From: Synechococcus sp. CC9902
Lineage (GTDB): Bacteria; Cyanobacteriota; Cyanobacteriia; PCC-6307; Cyanobiaceae
Assembly (NCBI RefSeq): GCF_000012505.1
Contig: NC_007513.1
Coordinates: 1,426,001-1,490,000, forward strand
Direction: 5' to 3'
DNA: 64,000 nt
Under the pieces are notes generated by a model. It made no database searches and had not been told where the DNA came from. It saw only the letters and a list, made by a program, of their open reading frames with translations. The stretch's first letter is position 1. Each line of letters opens with the position of its first letter. The position numbers and the translations under genes are program-made. Below, in pieces: positions 53,540-63,456 of the stretch.

Positions 53540-54982
53540 TCAAGCCACCAATTGCGAAGCAGCTTGCTTATACGCCACTTCCACCACCTCACTCAAGGTG
53601 GGATGCGTATGCACCTCTTGGGAGAGTTGTGAAACGCTCTGGCGTCGTGCCACTGCATTCGCCACTTCTTGAATCAAATCAGCGGCATGCAAACCATAAA
53701 TATGGGCACCAAGAACCTCCCCGCTGGATTTATTGAAGAGGAGCTTCATGACGCCATCACTATCAAGCTCTGCCAATGCTTTGGAATTGGCCTTGAAATA
53801 GCTGCGTACAGCGCCCAAGGGGAAGTTGTCCTTTTCCGCAAGAGCCTTGGCATCCGCTTCCGTTAAACCAACAGAGCTGATCTCTGGATGTGTGAACGTG
53901 GCCGCTGGAATGCTGCGGTAATCGATGGTTCGCGCATGGCCAAGAATGTTATCGACAGCCACTGTTCCTTGAGCAGCAGCCGTATGCGCCAACATCAGCT
54001 TTCCGGTGACGTCACCAACCGCCCAAAGATGGGGGATTGGTGAATCATTCACCAACACACGCATCGAATCATCAATCGGCACGAAACCACGATTGGTTTC
54101 GATGTTTAAGCATTCGAGATTGAGCCCTTTGCTCGTGGGAACACGGCCGGTGGCCACCAACACAGCATCCACCTCCAAGGTCTCAACAAACTCGCGGCTA
54201 TTGAAGTCGGCCAGTTCAATCTGGACAGGACAACCAGGAGTGACTTTTCGAGCCAACACACCTGAGCGGGCATCGATGTCACGGCCTTCAATCAGGTTGC
54301 GGCGAGCAATCTTTGCGATATCTGGATCAAACGTTGGCATCACACGGTCGAGAGCCTCGATCATCGTGACTTCACAACCTAGGGCTGTATAAACATCGGC
54401 AAATTCCAAGCCGATGTAACCGCTGCCGATGATGGCAATCCATCGAGGAAGCCACTCAAGGTTGATGGCTTCATCGCTTGTGAACACCGTCCGACCATCG
54501 GTTTCGATACCAGGCGGAACGAAGGGATCAGAGCCCGTTGCCAGGATCACGTCTTGCGCGGTAATGACACGGTCGACACCACTGGGTTCCCGCAATCCAA
54601 CCCGCTGGGATCCCTCAAGACGACCATGGCCGCGGAGAATGGTGACACCTGATCGTTCGAGCGTCTTCGTGAGGTTGGTGCGAATCGCTTGCACCAATTG
54701 ATTGGCGTGATCAGCAATTTTTTGACGTTCAAAGCGCACCGGCGCCGCGTGGATACCGAAGCTCGACAGATGCTTGTCATCGGCAAGCTCACGCACCTTT
54801 CCGCTTGCGGCCAGGAGAGCTTTCGACGGGACACAGCCTCGATTGACGCAGGTGCCACCCATGTCGCGCGATTCAATGATCGCCGTCTTCAATCCATGGT
54901 CGGCAGCATGCTTTGCAGCATCAAAGCCTCCATATCCGGCACCGATCACAATGACGTCGAAGTCGAAGCTGGCGTCGCTCAC
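53540..54982 (-). CDS. lpd: Dihydrolipoamide dehydrogenase
   Basis: 480 residues. FAD site VIGAGYGGFDAAKHAADHG, redox Cys pair in GGTCVNRGCVPSK, NAD site GSGYIGLEFADVY, and C-terminal HTHPTLSEVVEVAYK with the catalytic His. It is E3 of the pyruvate dehydrogenase complex, with pdhA at 43.5 kb. It may also serve the glycine cleavage complex. Confidence 0.95.
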   Translation of the reverse strand: MSDASFDFDVIVIGAGYGGFDAAKHAADHGLKTAIIESRDMGGTCVNRGCVPSKALLAASGKVRELADDKHLSSFGIHAAPVRFERQKIADHANQLVQAIRTNLTKTLERSGVTILRGHGRLEGSQRVGLREPSGVDRVITAQDVILATGSDPFVPPGIETDGRTVFTSDEAINLEWLPRWIAIIGSGYIGLEFADVYTALGCEVTMIEALDRVMPTFDPDIAKIARRNLIEGRDIDARSGVLARKVTPGCPVQIELADFNSREFVETLEVDAVLVATGRVPTSKGLNLECLNIETNRGFVPIDDSMRVLVNDSPIPHLWAVGDVTGKLMLAHTAAAQGTVAVDNILGHARTIDYRSIPAATFTHPEISSVGLTEADAKALAEKDNFPLGAVRSYFKANSKALAELDSDGVMKLLFNKSSGEVLGAHIYGLHAADLIQEVANAVARRQSVSQLSQEVHTHPTLSEVVEVAYKQAASQLVA

Positions 54983-54987
54983 CCGAA

Positions 54988-55827
54988 CTACTGCTGCGTA
55001 CCCACCATTCTCGCTCTTCGTCGCTCCAAAAGAAGGGGAACGGCCGCAGCTGCCACATTTAACGACTCAACCCTTGAACTATGCGGGAGGGTGACCGCAT
55101 GGGTGCAACAAGCCTGAAGGCGTGGATGAAGACCAGCGCCCTCAGTGCCAAGCACCAACGCTGTGGGTTTCGTCCAATCCAGCTCCCAATAGGGAATCGG
55201 AGGAAGCGGGCCGGAGGCATCAGGCACCAAAGTTGCCACCACCTGGATTCCTTGGGCCACGAGCACCCTCAAGGCTTGATCAAGATCGTCGATCGCCTTT
55301 TCTTGCTCCGGACCAAAGCGGCGATGGGGCAATTGCAACAGCGCCCCAGCCGATGCCCTTAAGACTTTCCCCCCCAACGGATCCACTCCAGATCCCATCC
55401 AAACGCTTTGGACATCTGCGGCTAAGGCAGAGCGCAAAAGGGATCCGAGGTTTCCAGGGTCCTGAATGCGATCCAAAACCAACCAAAAATCACAGGCTTT
55501 GGGCGGCTCCGGCAGCAGCGTTATGGGGCAGAGACAAGCCACACCATCAGGAGTCACGGTGCTGAGGGAAGCTCCCAGGACCGCCTCCGTGACACGTCGC
55601 CAAACAACAGACGCGTCCAACGCCTGGATTAGATCGGCGTGGCGGTCAAACCAAGCCTCCGTTGCGATGAGCTCGGTGGGCTGTCCCCCGATCCACAACA
55701 ACTCTTGAAGCAGATGCGTGCCCTCCAGAAGGATCAGACCCTCTGCATCTCTCCCGGGTCGGGACGACAACATTCGAAGCCGCTTGACCAACGGATTCCG
55801 CCGGCTACTGATCAACGGTTCCGACAA
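54988..55827 (-). CDS. SpoU/TrmH-family RNA 2'-O-methyltransferase
   Basis: 279 residues. N-terminal RNA-binding region (SSRRNPLVKRLRML, LILLEGTHLLQELL). Knotted SPOUT core: FWLVLDRIQDPGNLGSLLRS, GKVLRASAGALLQLPH, LVLGTEGAGLHPRL and SRVESLNVAAAAVPLLLE, the SpoU signatures. Target is rRNA or tRNA and is not defined. Starts 6 nt upstream of lpd. Confidence 0.9.
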   Translation of the reverse strand: MSEPLISSRRNPLVKRLRMLSSRPGRDAEGLILLEGTHLLQELLWIGGQPTELIATEAWFDRHADLIQALDASVVWRRVTEAVLGASLSTVTPDGVACLCPITLLPEPPKACDFWLVLDRIQDPGNLGSLLRSALAADVQSVWMGSGVDPLGGKVLRASAGALLQLPHRRFGPEQEKAIDDLDQALRVLVAQGIQVVATLVPDASGPLPPIPYWELDWTKPTALVLGTEGAGLHPRLQACCTHAVTLPHSSRVESLNVAAAAVPLLLERRRARMVGTQQ

Positions 55828-55836
55828 AACTCCCCT

Positions 55837-56085
55837 TTAAAAGGTGCTGTGCTTTCGAACTTTGAGACCTTTATGCACACTCAGGTCTTCACCTTCAAGC
55901 TCCAAACCATTAATTGCGGCAACCTCGCCTTTTAATCCCTCGGCAGCCAAGTTTTCGATCAACTTTTTAATCACCTGGTCTTCCACCGTGGTTTGGTCGA
56001 TGGAATCAGGGGTGAGGCGCTCTAGAAATCGGCCAACCTTTGAAGCCACAACTTCCGAAGCATTGGAAATCTTCAGGACGATCAT
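55837..56085 (-). CDS. Small conserved hypothetical protein (82 aa)
   Basis: 82 residues from ATG 56085; the longer frame to 56160 overlaps a tRNA. Sequence IVLKISNASEVVASKVGRFL, then a helical TVEDQVIKKLIENLAAEGL and a basic C-terminus (GLKVRKHSTF). No membrane segment or known family. Nine bases from the SpoU gene, so probably in the same operon. Confidence 0.65.
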   Translation of the reverse strand: MIVLKISNASEVVASKVGRFLERLTPDSIDQTTVEDQVIKKLIENLAAEGLKGEVAAINGLELEGEDLSVHKGLKVRKHSTF

Positions 56086-56119
56086 GGATGAAAAATTGTT
56101 GGTCGCATCGTCAAGATAG

Positions 56120-56203
56120 TGCGGATGGGGAGACTTGAACTCCCACGATGTTGCCACCACTAGTACCTGAAACTAGCGCGTCTACCAATTCCGCCACATC
56201 CGC
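56120..56203 (-). tRNA. tRNA-Leu (CAG)
   Basis: 84 nt. GCGGATG pairs with CATCCGC, discriminator A. TGGCGGAATTGGTAGACGC is the Leu-type D-arm, the loop TTCAGGT gives anticodon CAG, a long variable arm follows (class II tRNA), and GTTCAAGTC is the T-arm. CCA is not encoded. Confidence 0.96.
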
Positions 56204-56359
56204 GGGCGTTGTCGTTTTAGCGACCGGATGACCTTACGGCATTGATGCATCGCCAACGACCAGCACAGACCAAAGCCATCAATCCAGTTTGAATGCCGGC
56301 CGTCTAGACGGTCTCATCCACAATTGCGAGTATGCAGAAATAGTTAGTTGTTAGAGGAC

Positions 56360-57661
56360 ATGGTGGTGGGTGCAATTGCGTCTCAACAGAGTGTCACCCA
56401 GCATCTGAACGTCAAAGGCGGTCAACGTTTACAAGGCACCTTGACCGTGAGCGGTGCCAAAAATTCAGCCCTGGTGTTGATGACAGCCAGTCTGTTGACC
56501 GATGAAACGGTCGAATTAGTCAATGTTCCAGACCTAACTGATATTCAAGGAATGGGCGACATTCTGGGTGCGCTTGGAGTGCAGGTTGAGCGCAGTGATG
56601 GTCGGGTGGCTCTAACTGCAAAACAACTCACTAATGCAGAGCCTCCCTACGAACTCGTCAATAGCCTGCGCGCCAGTTTTTTCAGCATTGGCTCCCTCCT
56701 CGGTCGAATGGGTCACGCCAAAGTTCCTCTCCCAGGTGGATGCCGTATTGGAGCCCGGCCCGTTGTGGAACACATTCGTGGACTTAAGGCTCTTGGCGCA
56801 GTCGTCACCGTCCAACACGGCATCGTGACGGCTTCGGCAAAAGGGTCCAACCGACGACTCAAGGGCGCTGCCATCGTTTTGGATTGCCCCAGCGTGGGCG
56901 CCACAGAAACAATTTTGATGGCCGCCGTCCTCGCGGAAGGCACCACCAAAATCGAAAACGCTGCTCAAGAACCCGAGGTTCAAGACCTTGCCAACCTGCT
57001 GAATGTGATGGGAGCCAAGGTGACTGGCGCAGGGGGACCCGTGATCACGGTTGAAGGAGTGCCTTCACTTCATGGTTGCCGCGGTTACGCCGTAATTCCT
57101 GATCGCATCGAAGCCGGCACCTTTCTCATGGCTGCTGCGATTACCCGTTCCAGCATGTGTGTAGAGCCGGTTGTACCAGAGCACATGAACGCTGTTCTTC
57201 AAAAATTGCGTGATTGCGGTTGCTCCCTCGAGATCAACGGCAGAAGCATCCAAATCACCCCTGGGGACATCGTTGCAACAGACATCACAACCCAACCTTT
57301 CCCTGGCTTTCCGACCGACCTTCAGGCTCCGTTCATGGCCCTGATGTCAACGGCGAAAGGCACCAGCGTGATCAGCGAAAAAATCTATGAAAATCGGCTT
57401 CAGCACGTTGCTGAGCTGCAACGCATGGGGGCTGCCATTCGCGTTGATGGCAGCACGGCCATCGTTCAAGGCGTGCCGTCCCTCAGCGGTGCACCCGTCA
57501 CCGGCAGTGATCTTCGAGCAGCGGCGGCGATGGTGCTGGCGGGATTATCAGCATGCGGCACCACTCAGGTGTCGGGTTTGGGCCACCTCGATCGTGGCTA
57601 CGACAACGTTGAAGCCAAGCTTCGTGGTGTAGGCGCAACCGTTGAACGCGACGGTTTCTAA
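56360..57661 (+). CDS. murA: UDP-N-acetylglucosamine 1-carboxyvinyltransferase
   Basis: 433 residues from ATG 56360; other starts (TTG 56348, GTG 56363 or 56366) are close. Features: VSGAKNSALVLMTASLLTDE, the active-site Cys in GGCRIGARPVVEHIRGLKALG, and DLRAAAAMVLAGL. It performs the first committed step of peptidoglycan precursor synthesis and is the fosfomycin target. Upstream is the tRNA-Leu(CAG) gene on the opposite strand. Confidence 0.96.
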   Translation: MVVGAIASQQSVTQHLNVKGGQRLQGTLTVSGAKNSALVLMTASLLTDETVELVNVPDLTDIQGMGDILGALGVQVERSDGRVALTAKQLTNAEPPYELVNSLRASFFSIGSLLGRMGHAKVPLPGGCRIGARPVVEHIRGLKALGAVVTVQHGIVTASAKGSNRRLKGAAIVLDCPSVGATETILMAAVLAEGTTKIENAAQEPEVQDLANLLNVMGAKVTGAGGPVITVEGVPSLHGCRGYAVIPDRIEAGTFLMAAAITRSSMCVEPVVPEHMNAVLQKLRDCGCSLEINGRSIQITPGDIVATDITTQPFPGFPTDLQAPFMALMSTAKGTSVISEKIYENRLQHVAELQRMGAAIRVDGSTAIVQGVPSLSGAPVTGSDLRAAAAMVLAGLSACGTTQVSGLGHLDRGYDNVEAKLRGVGATVERDGF

Positions 57662-57700
57662 ACCAGTCGGTTGAATTCCTGAAACGGGGACGTCAGTCCA

Positions 57701-57706
57701 TACAAT
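57701..57706 (+). promoter_or_regulatory. Candidate -10 element of tRNA-Leu(CAA)
   Basis: TACAAT lies 8 nt before the tRNA start at 57715. No well-placed -35 is seen, only the -10 match. Confidence 0.35.
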
Positions 57707-57714
57707 TGACGTGC

Positions 57715-57796
57715 GGGAGCATGGCGGAATTGGTAGACGCAGTGCACTCAAAATGCACCGACTTCGGTCTTCTCGGTTCAAGTCCGAGTGCTCCCA
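57715..57796 (+). tRNA. tRNA-Leu (CAA)
   Basis: 82 nt. GGGAGCA pairs with TGCTCCC, discriminator A. Leu-type TGGCGGAATTGGTAGACGC, anticodon loop CTCAAAA with CAA, a long variable arm and GGTTCAAGTCC T-arm. argD starts nine bases downstream at 57805. Confidence 0.96.
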
Positions 57797-57804
57797 CTGC
57801 AATC

Positions 57805-58989
57805 ATGGGCACCTACAACCGTTATCCACTGACTTTGGTCAGTGGACGCGGCTGTTGGCTTCGCGACGATCAAGGGCATCGATATTTGGACGCGGTGGCA
57901 GGAATCGCCACTTGCACGTTGGGCCACAGCGACAGGGTGATGCGTCGTGCGCTGAAGGATCAGCTGAATCGACTGCAGCACGTCTCCAACCTGTACCAAA
58001 TCCCAGAGCAAGAACAACTGGCCCGCTGGCTCGTCGACAACAGCTGCGCCGATAGCGTTTTTTTCTGCAACTCCGGGGCTGAGGCCAATGAAGCGGCCAT
58101 CAAGTTGGCTCGCAAGCATGGCCATCAACGCCTTGGCATCGAACGCCCGGTCATCCTGACGGCAGCGGCCAGTTTTCACGGGCGAACCTTGGCAGCCGTC
58201 AGCGCCACGGGTCAGCCGAGATATCACAAGGGTTTTGAACCCATGGTGGAGGGTTTCGAAACCTTCGAATACAACAACCTTGCCAGTTTTGAGGCCTTAC
58301 TTGCGCGTTCGGAAGCCAATGGCCCAAGGGTGTCGGCTGTCTTGATCGAACCGCTTCAGGGGGAAGGGGGAGTCATTCCCGGCGATCCAGCCATTTTTCA
58401 AGCGATCCGGCGCCATTGCAGCCAAAGAGAGATCCTGCTGATCTTCGACGAAGTGCAAGTCGGCATGGGCCGTAGCGGTCAACTTTGGGGTTATGAGCAG
58501 CTTGGGGTCACCCCTGACGCCATCACCTTGGCGAAAGGCCTCGGCGGTGGCCATGCCATTGGTGCCTTGCTGGTGAACCAACAGGCCGACATTTTTGAAC
58601 CCGGCGACCACGCCAGCACCTTTGGAGGCAATCCATTTGCCTGTCGAGCCGGTCTCACCGTGGCGAGGGAACTGGAACGACGTCATTTGCTCCGCAATGT
58701 GCGCGAGCGCGGTGAGCAGCTACGCCACGGACTGGAAACCCTGGTCGAACGCTTCCCCAACGTGCTGCACCAGGCCAGAGGGTGGGGCCTTCTGCAAGGT
58801 CTCGTACTTCGAGACGATTGCGAACTCAATGCCGGAGCTGTTGTGAAAGCGGCTCTCGATCAAAAACTGCTACTCGTGCCCGCAGGTCCGAAGGTTGTGC
58901 GCATGGTGCCTGCCCTTGTGATCTCCCGTCGAGACGTGTCTGCACTTCTCGCACGCTTGGAGCGCACACTCCAACTGCTTCAGGCGTGA
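57805..58989 (+). CDS. argD: Acetylornithine aminotransferase
   Basis: 394 residues from ATG 57805; the longer frame includes the tRNA. PLP-enzyme fold: NSGAEANEAAIKLARKHG, ASFHGRTLAA, IEPLQGEGGVIPG, the Asp in LLIFDEVQVGMGRSG, and the PLP Lys in TLAKGLGGGHAIG. Transaminates N-acetylglutamate semialdehyde in arginine synthesis. Overlaps folC by 4 nt (GTGA). The arginine gene argF is at 7.6 kb, thus arginine genes are dispersed. Confidence 0.95.
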   Translation: MGTYNRYPLTLVSGRGCWLRDDQGHRYLDAVAGIATCTLGHSDRVMRRALKDQLNRLQHVSNLYQIPEQEQLARWLVDNSCADSVFFCNSGAEANEAAIKLARKHGHQRLGIERPVILTAAASFHGRTLAAVSATGQPRYHKGFEPMVEGFETFEYNNLASFEALLARSEANGPRVSAVLIEPLQGEGGVIPGDPAIFQAIRRHCSQREILLIFDEVQVGMGRSGQLWGYEQLGVTPDAITLAKGLGGGHAIGALLVNQQADIFEPGDHASTFGGNPFACRAGLTVARELERRHLLRNVRERGEQLRHGLETLVERFPNVLHQARGWGLLQGLVLRDDCELNAGAVVKAALDQKLLLVPAGPKVVRMVPALVISRRDVSALLARLERTLQLLQA

Positions 58990-60233
58990 CGCACCCCCCG
59001 GACGCTGCGCTGCACCGTCTGATTCAGCGCCTTCTGCCACCGTTCGAACAACGGGGCATGGATTTATCCCTCGAACGAATGCATCGCGTTCTCTCTGCAT
59101 TGGGAGACCCTTGCGGCAACACACCCGCTGTCCAGGTTGTGGGAACCAATGGAAAAGGGTCGATCGCTTGCATGATCCACAGCGGTTTATCCGCAGCTGG
59201 TGTGAATTCCGGACTCACCACCTCACCCCACCTGGTGAGTTGGTGCGAGCGGATTTGCATTAATCAAACCCCAATCACGCAGGTGGAACTCCACCAGCGG
59301 TTACAAGCGCTGGAACCCTTTGCGGAAGAGCACCACCTCACCACATTTGAGCGGTTGATCACCGCAGCGTTGATGCACTTCGAAGCCCATGACGTGGATT
59401 GGCTGGTGCTGGAGGCAGGACTCGGTGGCCGCCTCGATGCCACCACAGCCCACCCCCAACGTCCGCTGATTGCCGTGGGTGCGATTGGCATCGATCACCG
59501 CGAACATCTCGGAAACACGCTGACGGCCATTAGCCGAGAAAAGGCAGCTGCTATCAGCCCCGGCGCCCACGTGATCAGTGCTGCACAACTGGATCCTGTG
59601 CGTGCCGTTTTGGAAGAGCACACACGCATGGTGGGCGCCACCCTCGAGTGGGTTGAGCCACTACCCGATGCTTGGGATCTTGGCTTGCCAGGAACCCTGC
59701 AACGACATAACGGCGCCGTCGCCTATGGCGCTCTCCAAGAGATCCGGAGGTTGGGCGCCAACATTTCGGAGCAATCCATCCGGGAAGGGCTCGCCAAGGC
59801 CCATTGGCCAGGTCGCCTTCAAACGGTGCTCTGGAACGAGCGACCGATCCGTCTGGACGGAGCCCATAACCCTGCTGCCGCGGCCCAATTAGCCCAAGAA
59901 CGTGCGTGCTGGTGCGATCGCCAACAAGCTCAGATTTGGATTTTGGGAATTCAAGCCCACAAACAAGCCCCCGAAATGCTGCAGCTTCTGCTGGAACCCA
60001 ACGACTTCGCCTGGATCATCCCCGTGCCAGGACACCAAAGTTGGACCCTGGATCGTTTATCCGAGGCGTGTCCAAACCTTGCCAATCAGATGGGAGGCGC
60101 CAATGACGTGCTGGAGGTGCTGAATCGGCTGGTCTCAGCACCTGGCTCTTGGCCCAATCCATCTCCACTCATTGCTGGGTCGCTTTATCTGCTCGGTGAA
60201 TTGATGGCCCAACGGACTATTGAGGCAAAGTGA
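58986..60233 (+). CDS. folC: Folylpolyglutamate synthase/dihydrofolate synthase
   Basis: 415 residues from GTG 58986, whose GTGA overlaps the argD stop. ATP site VVGTNGKGSIACM, LGGRLDATTA, and LDGAHNPAAAAQLA. Adds glutamate to folates and may also make dihydrofolate. The frame open to 58782 is discarded since it runs inside argD. Confidence 0.92.
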   Translation: MTHPPDAALHRLIQRLLPPFEQRGMDLSLERMHRVLSALGDPCGNTPAVQVVGTNGKGSIACMIHSGLSAAGVNSGLTTSPHLVSWCERICINQTPITQVELHQRLQALEPFAEEHHLTTFERLITAALMHFEAHDVDWLVLEAGLGGRLDATTAHPQRPLIAVGAIGIDHREHLGNTLTAISREKAAAISPGAHVISAAQLDPVRAVLEEHTRMVGATLEWVEPLPDAWDLGLPGTLQRHNGAVAYGALQEIRRLGANISEQSIREGLAKAHWPGRLQTVLWNERPIRLDGAHNPAAAAQLAQERACWCDRQQAQIWILGIQAHKQAPEMLQLLLEPNDFAWIIPVPGHQSWTLDRLSEACPNLANQMGGANDVLEVLNRLVSAPGSWPNPSPLIAGSLYLLGELMAQRTIEAK

Positions 60234-60790
60234 AAAGGGTTATGGACCAGACCGTGATGCGCCATTCGGTTTTGCGAGCAGCTCTGGCAGTCGTGCTCAT
60301 GGTGTGTCTTTGGGTTGCGCCCAGTACCGCCATCGCCCTCGACACCTCCGCCGGTTTTGGATTGCAAGATCGTGCGCTCTTTCAGGAAACGGTCGATTAC
60401 ACCCTCACCAACCAAAGCAACGGGGATTTTCGAGGTCAAAATCTGGCCAACACCTCATTTGCTGGAGCGACAGGCCGGGGGGCCGATTTTCGCGACGCGA
60501 ACCTCCATGGCGCAATCCTCACGCAAGGGGCTTTTGCTGAAGCGGATTTCCGAGGAGCCGACCTATCCGATGCCCTAATGGACCGTGCCGATTTCGTGGC
60601 CACAGATCTGCGGGATGCCGTCCTAATTGGCGTGATCGCTTCAGGCAGCAGTTTCAGTAAAGCCCTGATTGAAGGCGCCGATTTCACCGACGCCCTGCTG
60701 GATCGTGATGACCAACGACTCCTATGCCGCGATGCCGATGGCATCAATCCAACCACCGGCATATCCACCTTCGACAGCTTGGGCTGTTGA
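60230..60790 (+). CDS. Pentapeptide-repeat protein with signal peptide, lumen-type
   Basis: 186 residues; GTG 60230 overlaps the folC stop, ATG 60242 is an alternative. Signal peptide: VLRAALAVVLMVCLWVA, cut near AIAL. The mature part has pentapeptide repeats of the A(D/N)LXX type (ADFRDANLHG, ADFRGADLSDALM, ADFVATDLRDAVL) that stack into a right-handed helix. A Cys pair lies near the C-terminus. Resembles thylakoid lumenal pentapeptide proteins. Function unknown. Confidence 0.82.
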   Translation: MKRVMDQTVMRHSVLRAALAVVLMVCLWVAPSTAIALDTSAGFGLQDRALFQETVDYTLTNQSNGDFRGQNLANTSFAGATGRGADFRDANLHGAILTQGAFAEADFRGADLSDALMDRADFVATDLRDAVLIGVIASGSSFSKALIEGADFTDALLDRDDQRLLCRDADGINPTTGISTFDSLGC

Positions 60791-60797
60791 GTTTCGT

Positions 60798-62156
60798 TCA
60801 GCTGTTTTGAGCACGCTCGAGCCAACCCCGAAGTTTGCCGGGATTCATCAGGCCATCCGGATCAAAGCGTTGTTTGGCTGAAACTTGATCACCGTCCACA
60901 ACACCAAGTCCCCCATCTTCGACAGTGATCACATGGGGGTTAAACACCACAGCGCCATGGGCACGACAGTCGTCCATGAGCTGCTCCAACAACGCAGCTC
61001 CACGCCAACGCACGAGGGGTAACGCCGCCACACGCACGGAACCTTGCTGCTTCACAAGCTCCAGATGCCAAAGCAAATCATCGCCCCAATGGTCTCGAAG
61101 CGCCTGCATGGCAGGGAGTTCTGGTTGAGGTAACAGCATTTGCAGGTACGTCCAACCCGGCTCCGAAGCGCGCATATGCAGCGTGGTGTGATTCCAACTC
61201 AGTTCCCGTAAACCATTACCAGCATTGAAATCCTCTGGGCCAAGATCCTGCAGGTCAGCCCCGGCATGAGCGGCCAACCGTTTCAGGCTTGCGATGCCAT
61301 CCGGGGCCACCAACAACAACAACCTGTGATGCCCCTTGGCCGGGCCACTCCAGCCAGGCAAGCGCTCCAAAACGGAGGCCTCTAAGGCCGTCGCGAGCTG
61401 GAGCGACACAGCGGAACGTCCACACGCCAACAACACGGCCACGGCATCGGCCCAATCCATGCAGTCGATGCAGACCTGATGCCAGTTCACCGCAGGAGCC
61501 GTAGACAACGTCAACGCCGTAATGATCCCGTTCGTGCCGTAGGAATGGTTCAGTGCTTCCGCCTCAACTTCATTCAATTGATGGCAGTGGGCATCCGTCG
61601 TCATCGGCACGACCTCAAGACCCAACAAGTGACCTGGATCGCGCAAAAATCCCCAGCGAATCGAACCAATCCCCCCCGATCCCCCAGCAACAAATCCACC
61701 CACCGTTGCGCTACGCCAGGTACTGGGAAGCAATCGCAGCTCGCGGTGATGGCGGCGTAGCTCCTGATCCAGCTGACTCATCTGGCAACCCGGCTCCACC
61801 GTGACGATCCCCGTGACGGGATCAAACTTGCGAATACGCTGTAAACCAGTGGTGAGCATCACCACCCCGCCCTCGAGGGGAACGCATTGCCCGTAATTCC
61901 CGGTGCCAGCACCCCGCACAGTGAGAGGGACTCCATGTTTGGTACACGCTGCTGCTAACTGCTCGACGGCGGCCACCGACTGAGGGCGAGACACCAATTG
62001 CGCTCGAGCCCCCGCGAGCTTGGGACTCAGTACAGGCGAGTAGTCGTATGCATCGCGGGAACATCGCAGCAACTGTCCGGGATCGTCCTGAAGATCCAGT
62101 TCAGAAATATTGGCGAGATCATGTCTTAGAGCGAGAAGCGCATCGGCGCGAGTCAT
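60798..62156 (-). CDS. FAD-binding oxidoreductase, glycolate-oxidase GlcD-like
   Basis: 452 residues. FAD_binding_4 domain: VPLTVRGAGTGNYGQCVPLEG, VTVEPGCQMSQLDQEL, and ATVGGFVAGGSGGIGS. The C-terminal part ends QRFDPDGLMNPGKLRG as in FAD-linked oxidases. It may oxidise glycolate or D-lactate. In picocyanobacteria GlcD-like proteins are connected with photorespiration. The glcE and glcF partners are not present here. No Fe-S motif. Confidence 0.82.
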   Translation of the reverse strand: MTRADALLALRHDLANISELDLQDDPGQLLRCSRDAYDYSPVLSPKLAGARAQLVSRPQSVAAVEQLAAACTKHGVPLTVRGAGTGNYGQCVPLEGGVVMLTTGLQRIRKFDPVTGIVTVEPGCQMSQLDQELRRHHRELRLLPSTWRSATVGGFVAGGSGGIGSIRWGFLRDPGHLLGLEVVPMTTDAHCHQLNEVEAEALNHSYGTNGIITALTLSTAPAVNWHQVCIDCMDWADAVAVLLACGRSAVSLQLATALEASVLERLPGWSGPAKGHHRLLLLVAPDGIASLKRLAAHAGADLQDLGPEDFNAGNGLRELSWNHTTLHMRASEPGWTYLQMLLPQPELPAMQALRDHWGDDLLWHLELVKQQGSVRVAALPLVRWRGAALLEQLMDDCRAHGAVVFNPHVITVEDGGLGVVDGDQVSAKQRFDPDGLMNPGKLRGWLERAQNS

Positions 62157-62190
62157 GGCTGCAGACCGTTCACTCCAAAGTGTCTAACCG

Positions 62191-63456
62191 TTAGATGGAC
62201 GCGAATGTCGGCGACAACCATTCACCTTGAACAAGAACACGCCGAGACGACGACCCGCGCAAGACATCCGACCAGCTCGTTCCCTTAACCGCCACGAAAT
62301 CGGCAGGAGCACCCCGCCGCAGCACACCATCCCAAGACAGGCCAAGAACGCCGGCCGCCGCTGTCGTGAACGGAGCCAAACCAAGACGCTGCCAAGGCAA
62401 AAGCTGCGTGAGTGGAATGGCAGCAGCCATCAACGCCAGAGGATCGAAATCACCAGCGGGGAACCAGGGATCAGCGACGTTGTCGCCAGCAACGGCCACC
62501 CGGACACCGGATCGTTGGAGTTGACGGATGGGAGCCTGAGGCCGCTTCAGTGGAGTGAGGTCGGAGCATCGCTCTAACAACCAGGCATTCGTCAGGGGAA
62601 GGGCAATCACCTGGAGATTGGCCGACATCATGCGCTCACCAAGCCGTTGCAACGCTGCCTGAGGCAGTAGCGAAAGGCTGCTGGCATGACTGCAGCTGAT
62701 CGGCACCCTGACAGGAGTGATCTGCAGCGCCCGAAGCAGCTGTTTCACCCCTTGTGCCGGCGCATGGTCGGCTTCATCAATGTGCAAATCCACCGCAAGG
62801 CCATGACGATCAGCCAAGCGAAGCAAAGCCTTCAACTGCTGATCCACGGCTGGCCCAAGCATCGATGGTTCCAATACACCGCCCAACAACCCACCGCACA
62901 GAGCGAGACGCCTAGCCATAGATTCCGCCTCAGCGCTCGTCCAAAAGGCAAGGGGCGCCAGGGCTACCAGTTGAAGCTCCACTCGACCCTGCCAACGCCT
63001 TTGGAGCAGCTCAAGCGCCTCCCAACTCGACGCAGCGCCAGGACCACCACTATCAATGTGGCTACGGACGGCCCTCAAACCCTGCGTGAACGCTTGCTGT
63101 AGAGCCCTTTCTCCGCGGGACAACACCACCTCAGTCGAGCGAGATTGATGCTCCACCAAATTGGCCTTCAATGCCCCCTCGTAGGTGCCGAGAAGATTGG
63201 GATGGTCCTGCCATGTGAAGGCTTTATCGAGATGCACATGGGCATCAACAAACCGTGGCAGCACCACATGCGCTGGTGGAGGTTCACCCGCATCTAGAGG
63301 CCGTAGATCCTCCAAGAGGCCCTCACACCAATCGATTTGAACAGGAGTGAAACCCTCAAGCGTGCATGCCGGCACAGATTGATCAGCCGGAAGCTCAAGC
63401 AATCCCCGCGGGATCCAGGCTTGCAGGGAGTCGGATCGATTGAGGGTCTGATTCAC
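62191..63456 (-). CDS. Amidohydrolase, cytosine deaminase-like
   Basis: 421 residues. Metal-binding HVHLDKAFTW, later VDLHIDEADHA and SCSHASSLSL, then a VAGDNVADPW end. These match the cytosine deaminase/CodA-like group of amidohydrolases. The metal is usually Fe or Zn. Substrate could be a nucleobase or cyclic amide. The ATG at 63456 overlaps the upstream gene stop by 4 nt, so it is likely in an operon with the next gene. Confidence 0.82.
   Translation of the reverse strand: MNQTLNRSDSLQAWIPRGLLELPADQSVPACTLEGFTPVQIDWCEGLLEDLRPLDAGEPPPAHVVLPRFVDAHVHLDKAFTWQDHPNLLGTYEGALKANLVEHQSRSTEVVLSRGERALQQAFTQGLRAVRSHIDSGGPGAASSWEALELLQRRWQGRVELQLVALAPLAFWTSAEAESMARRLALCGGLLGGVLEPSMLGPAVDQQLKALLRLADRHGLAVDLHIDEADHAPAQGVKQLLRALQITPVRVPISCSHASSLSLLPQAALQRLGERMMSANLQVIALPLTNAWLLERCSDLTPLKRPQAPIRQLQRSGVRVAVAGDNVADPWFPAGDFDPLALMAAAIPLTQLLPWQRLGLAPFTTAAAGVLGLSWDGVLRRGAPADFVAVKGTSWSDVLRGSSSRRVLVQGEWLSPTFASI

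Noticed and set aside
58782-58985. Upstream extension of folC
   Set aside because: It reads within argD in another frame and has no homology-like pattern; GTG 58986 with the 4-nt overlap is better.
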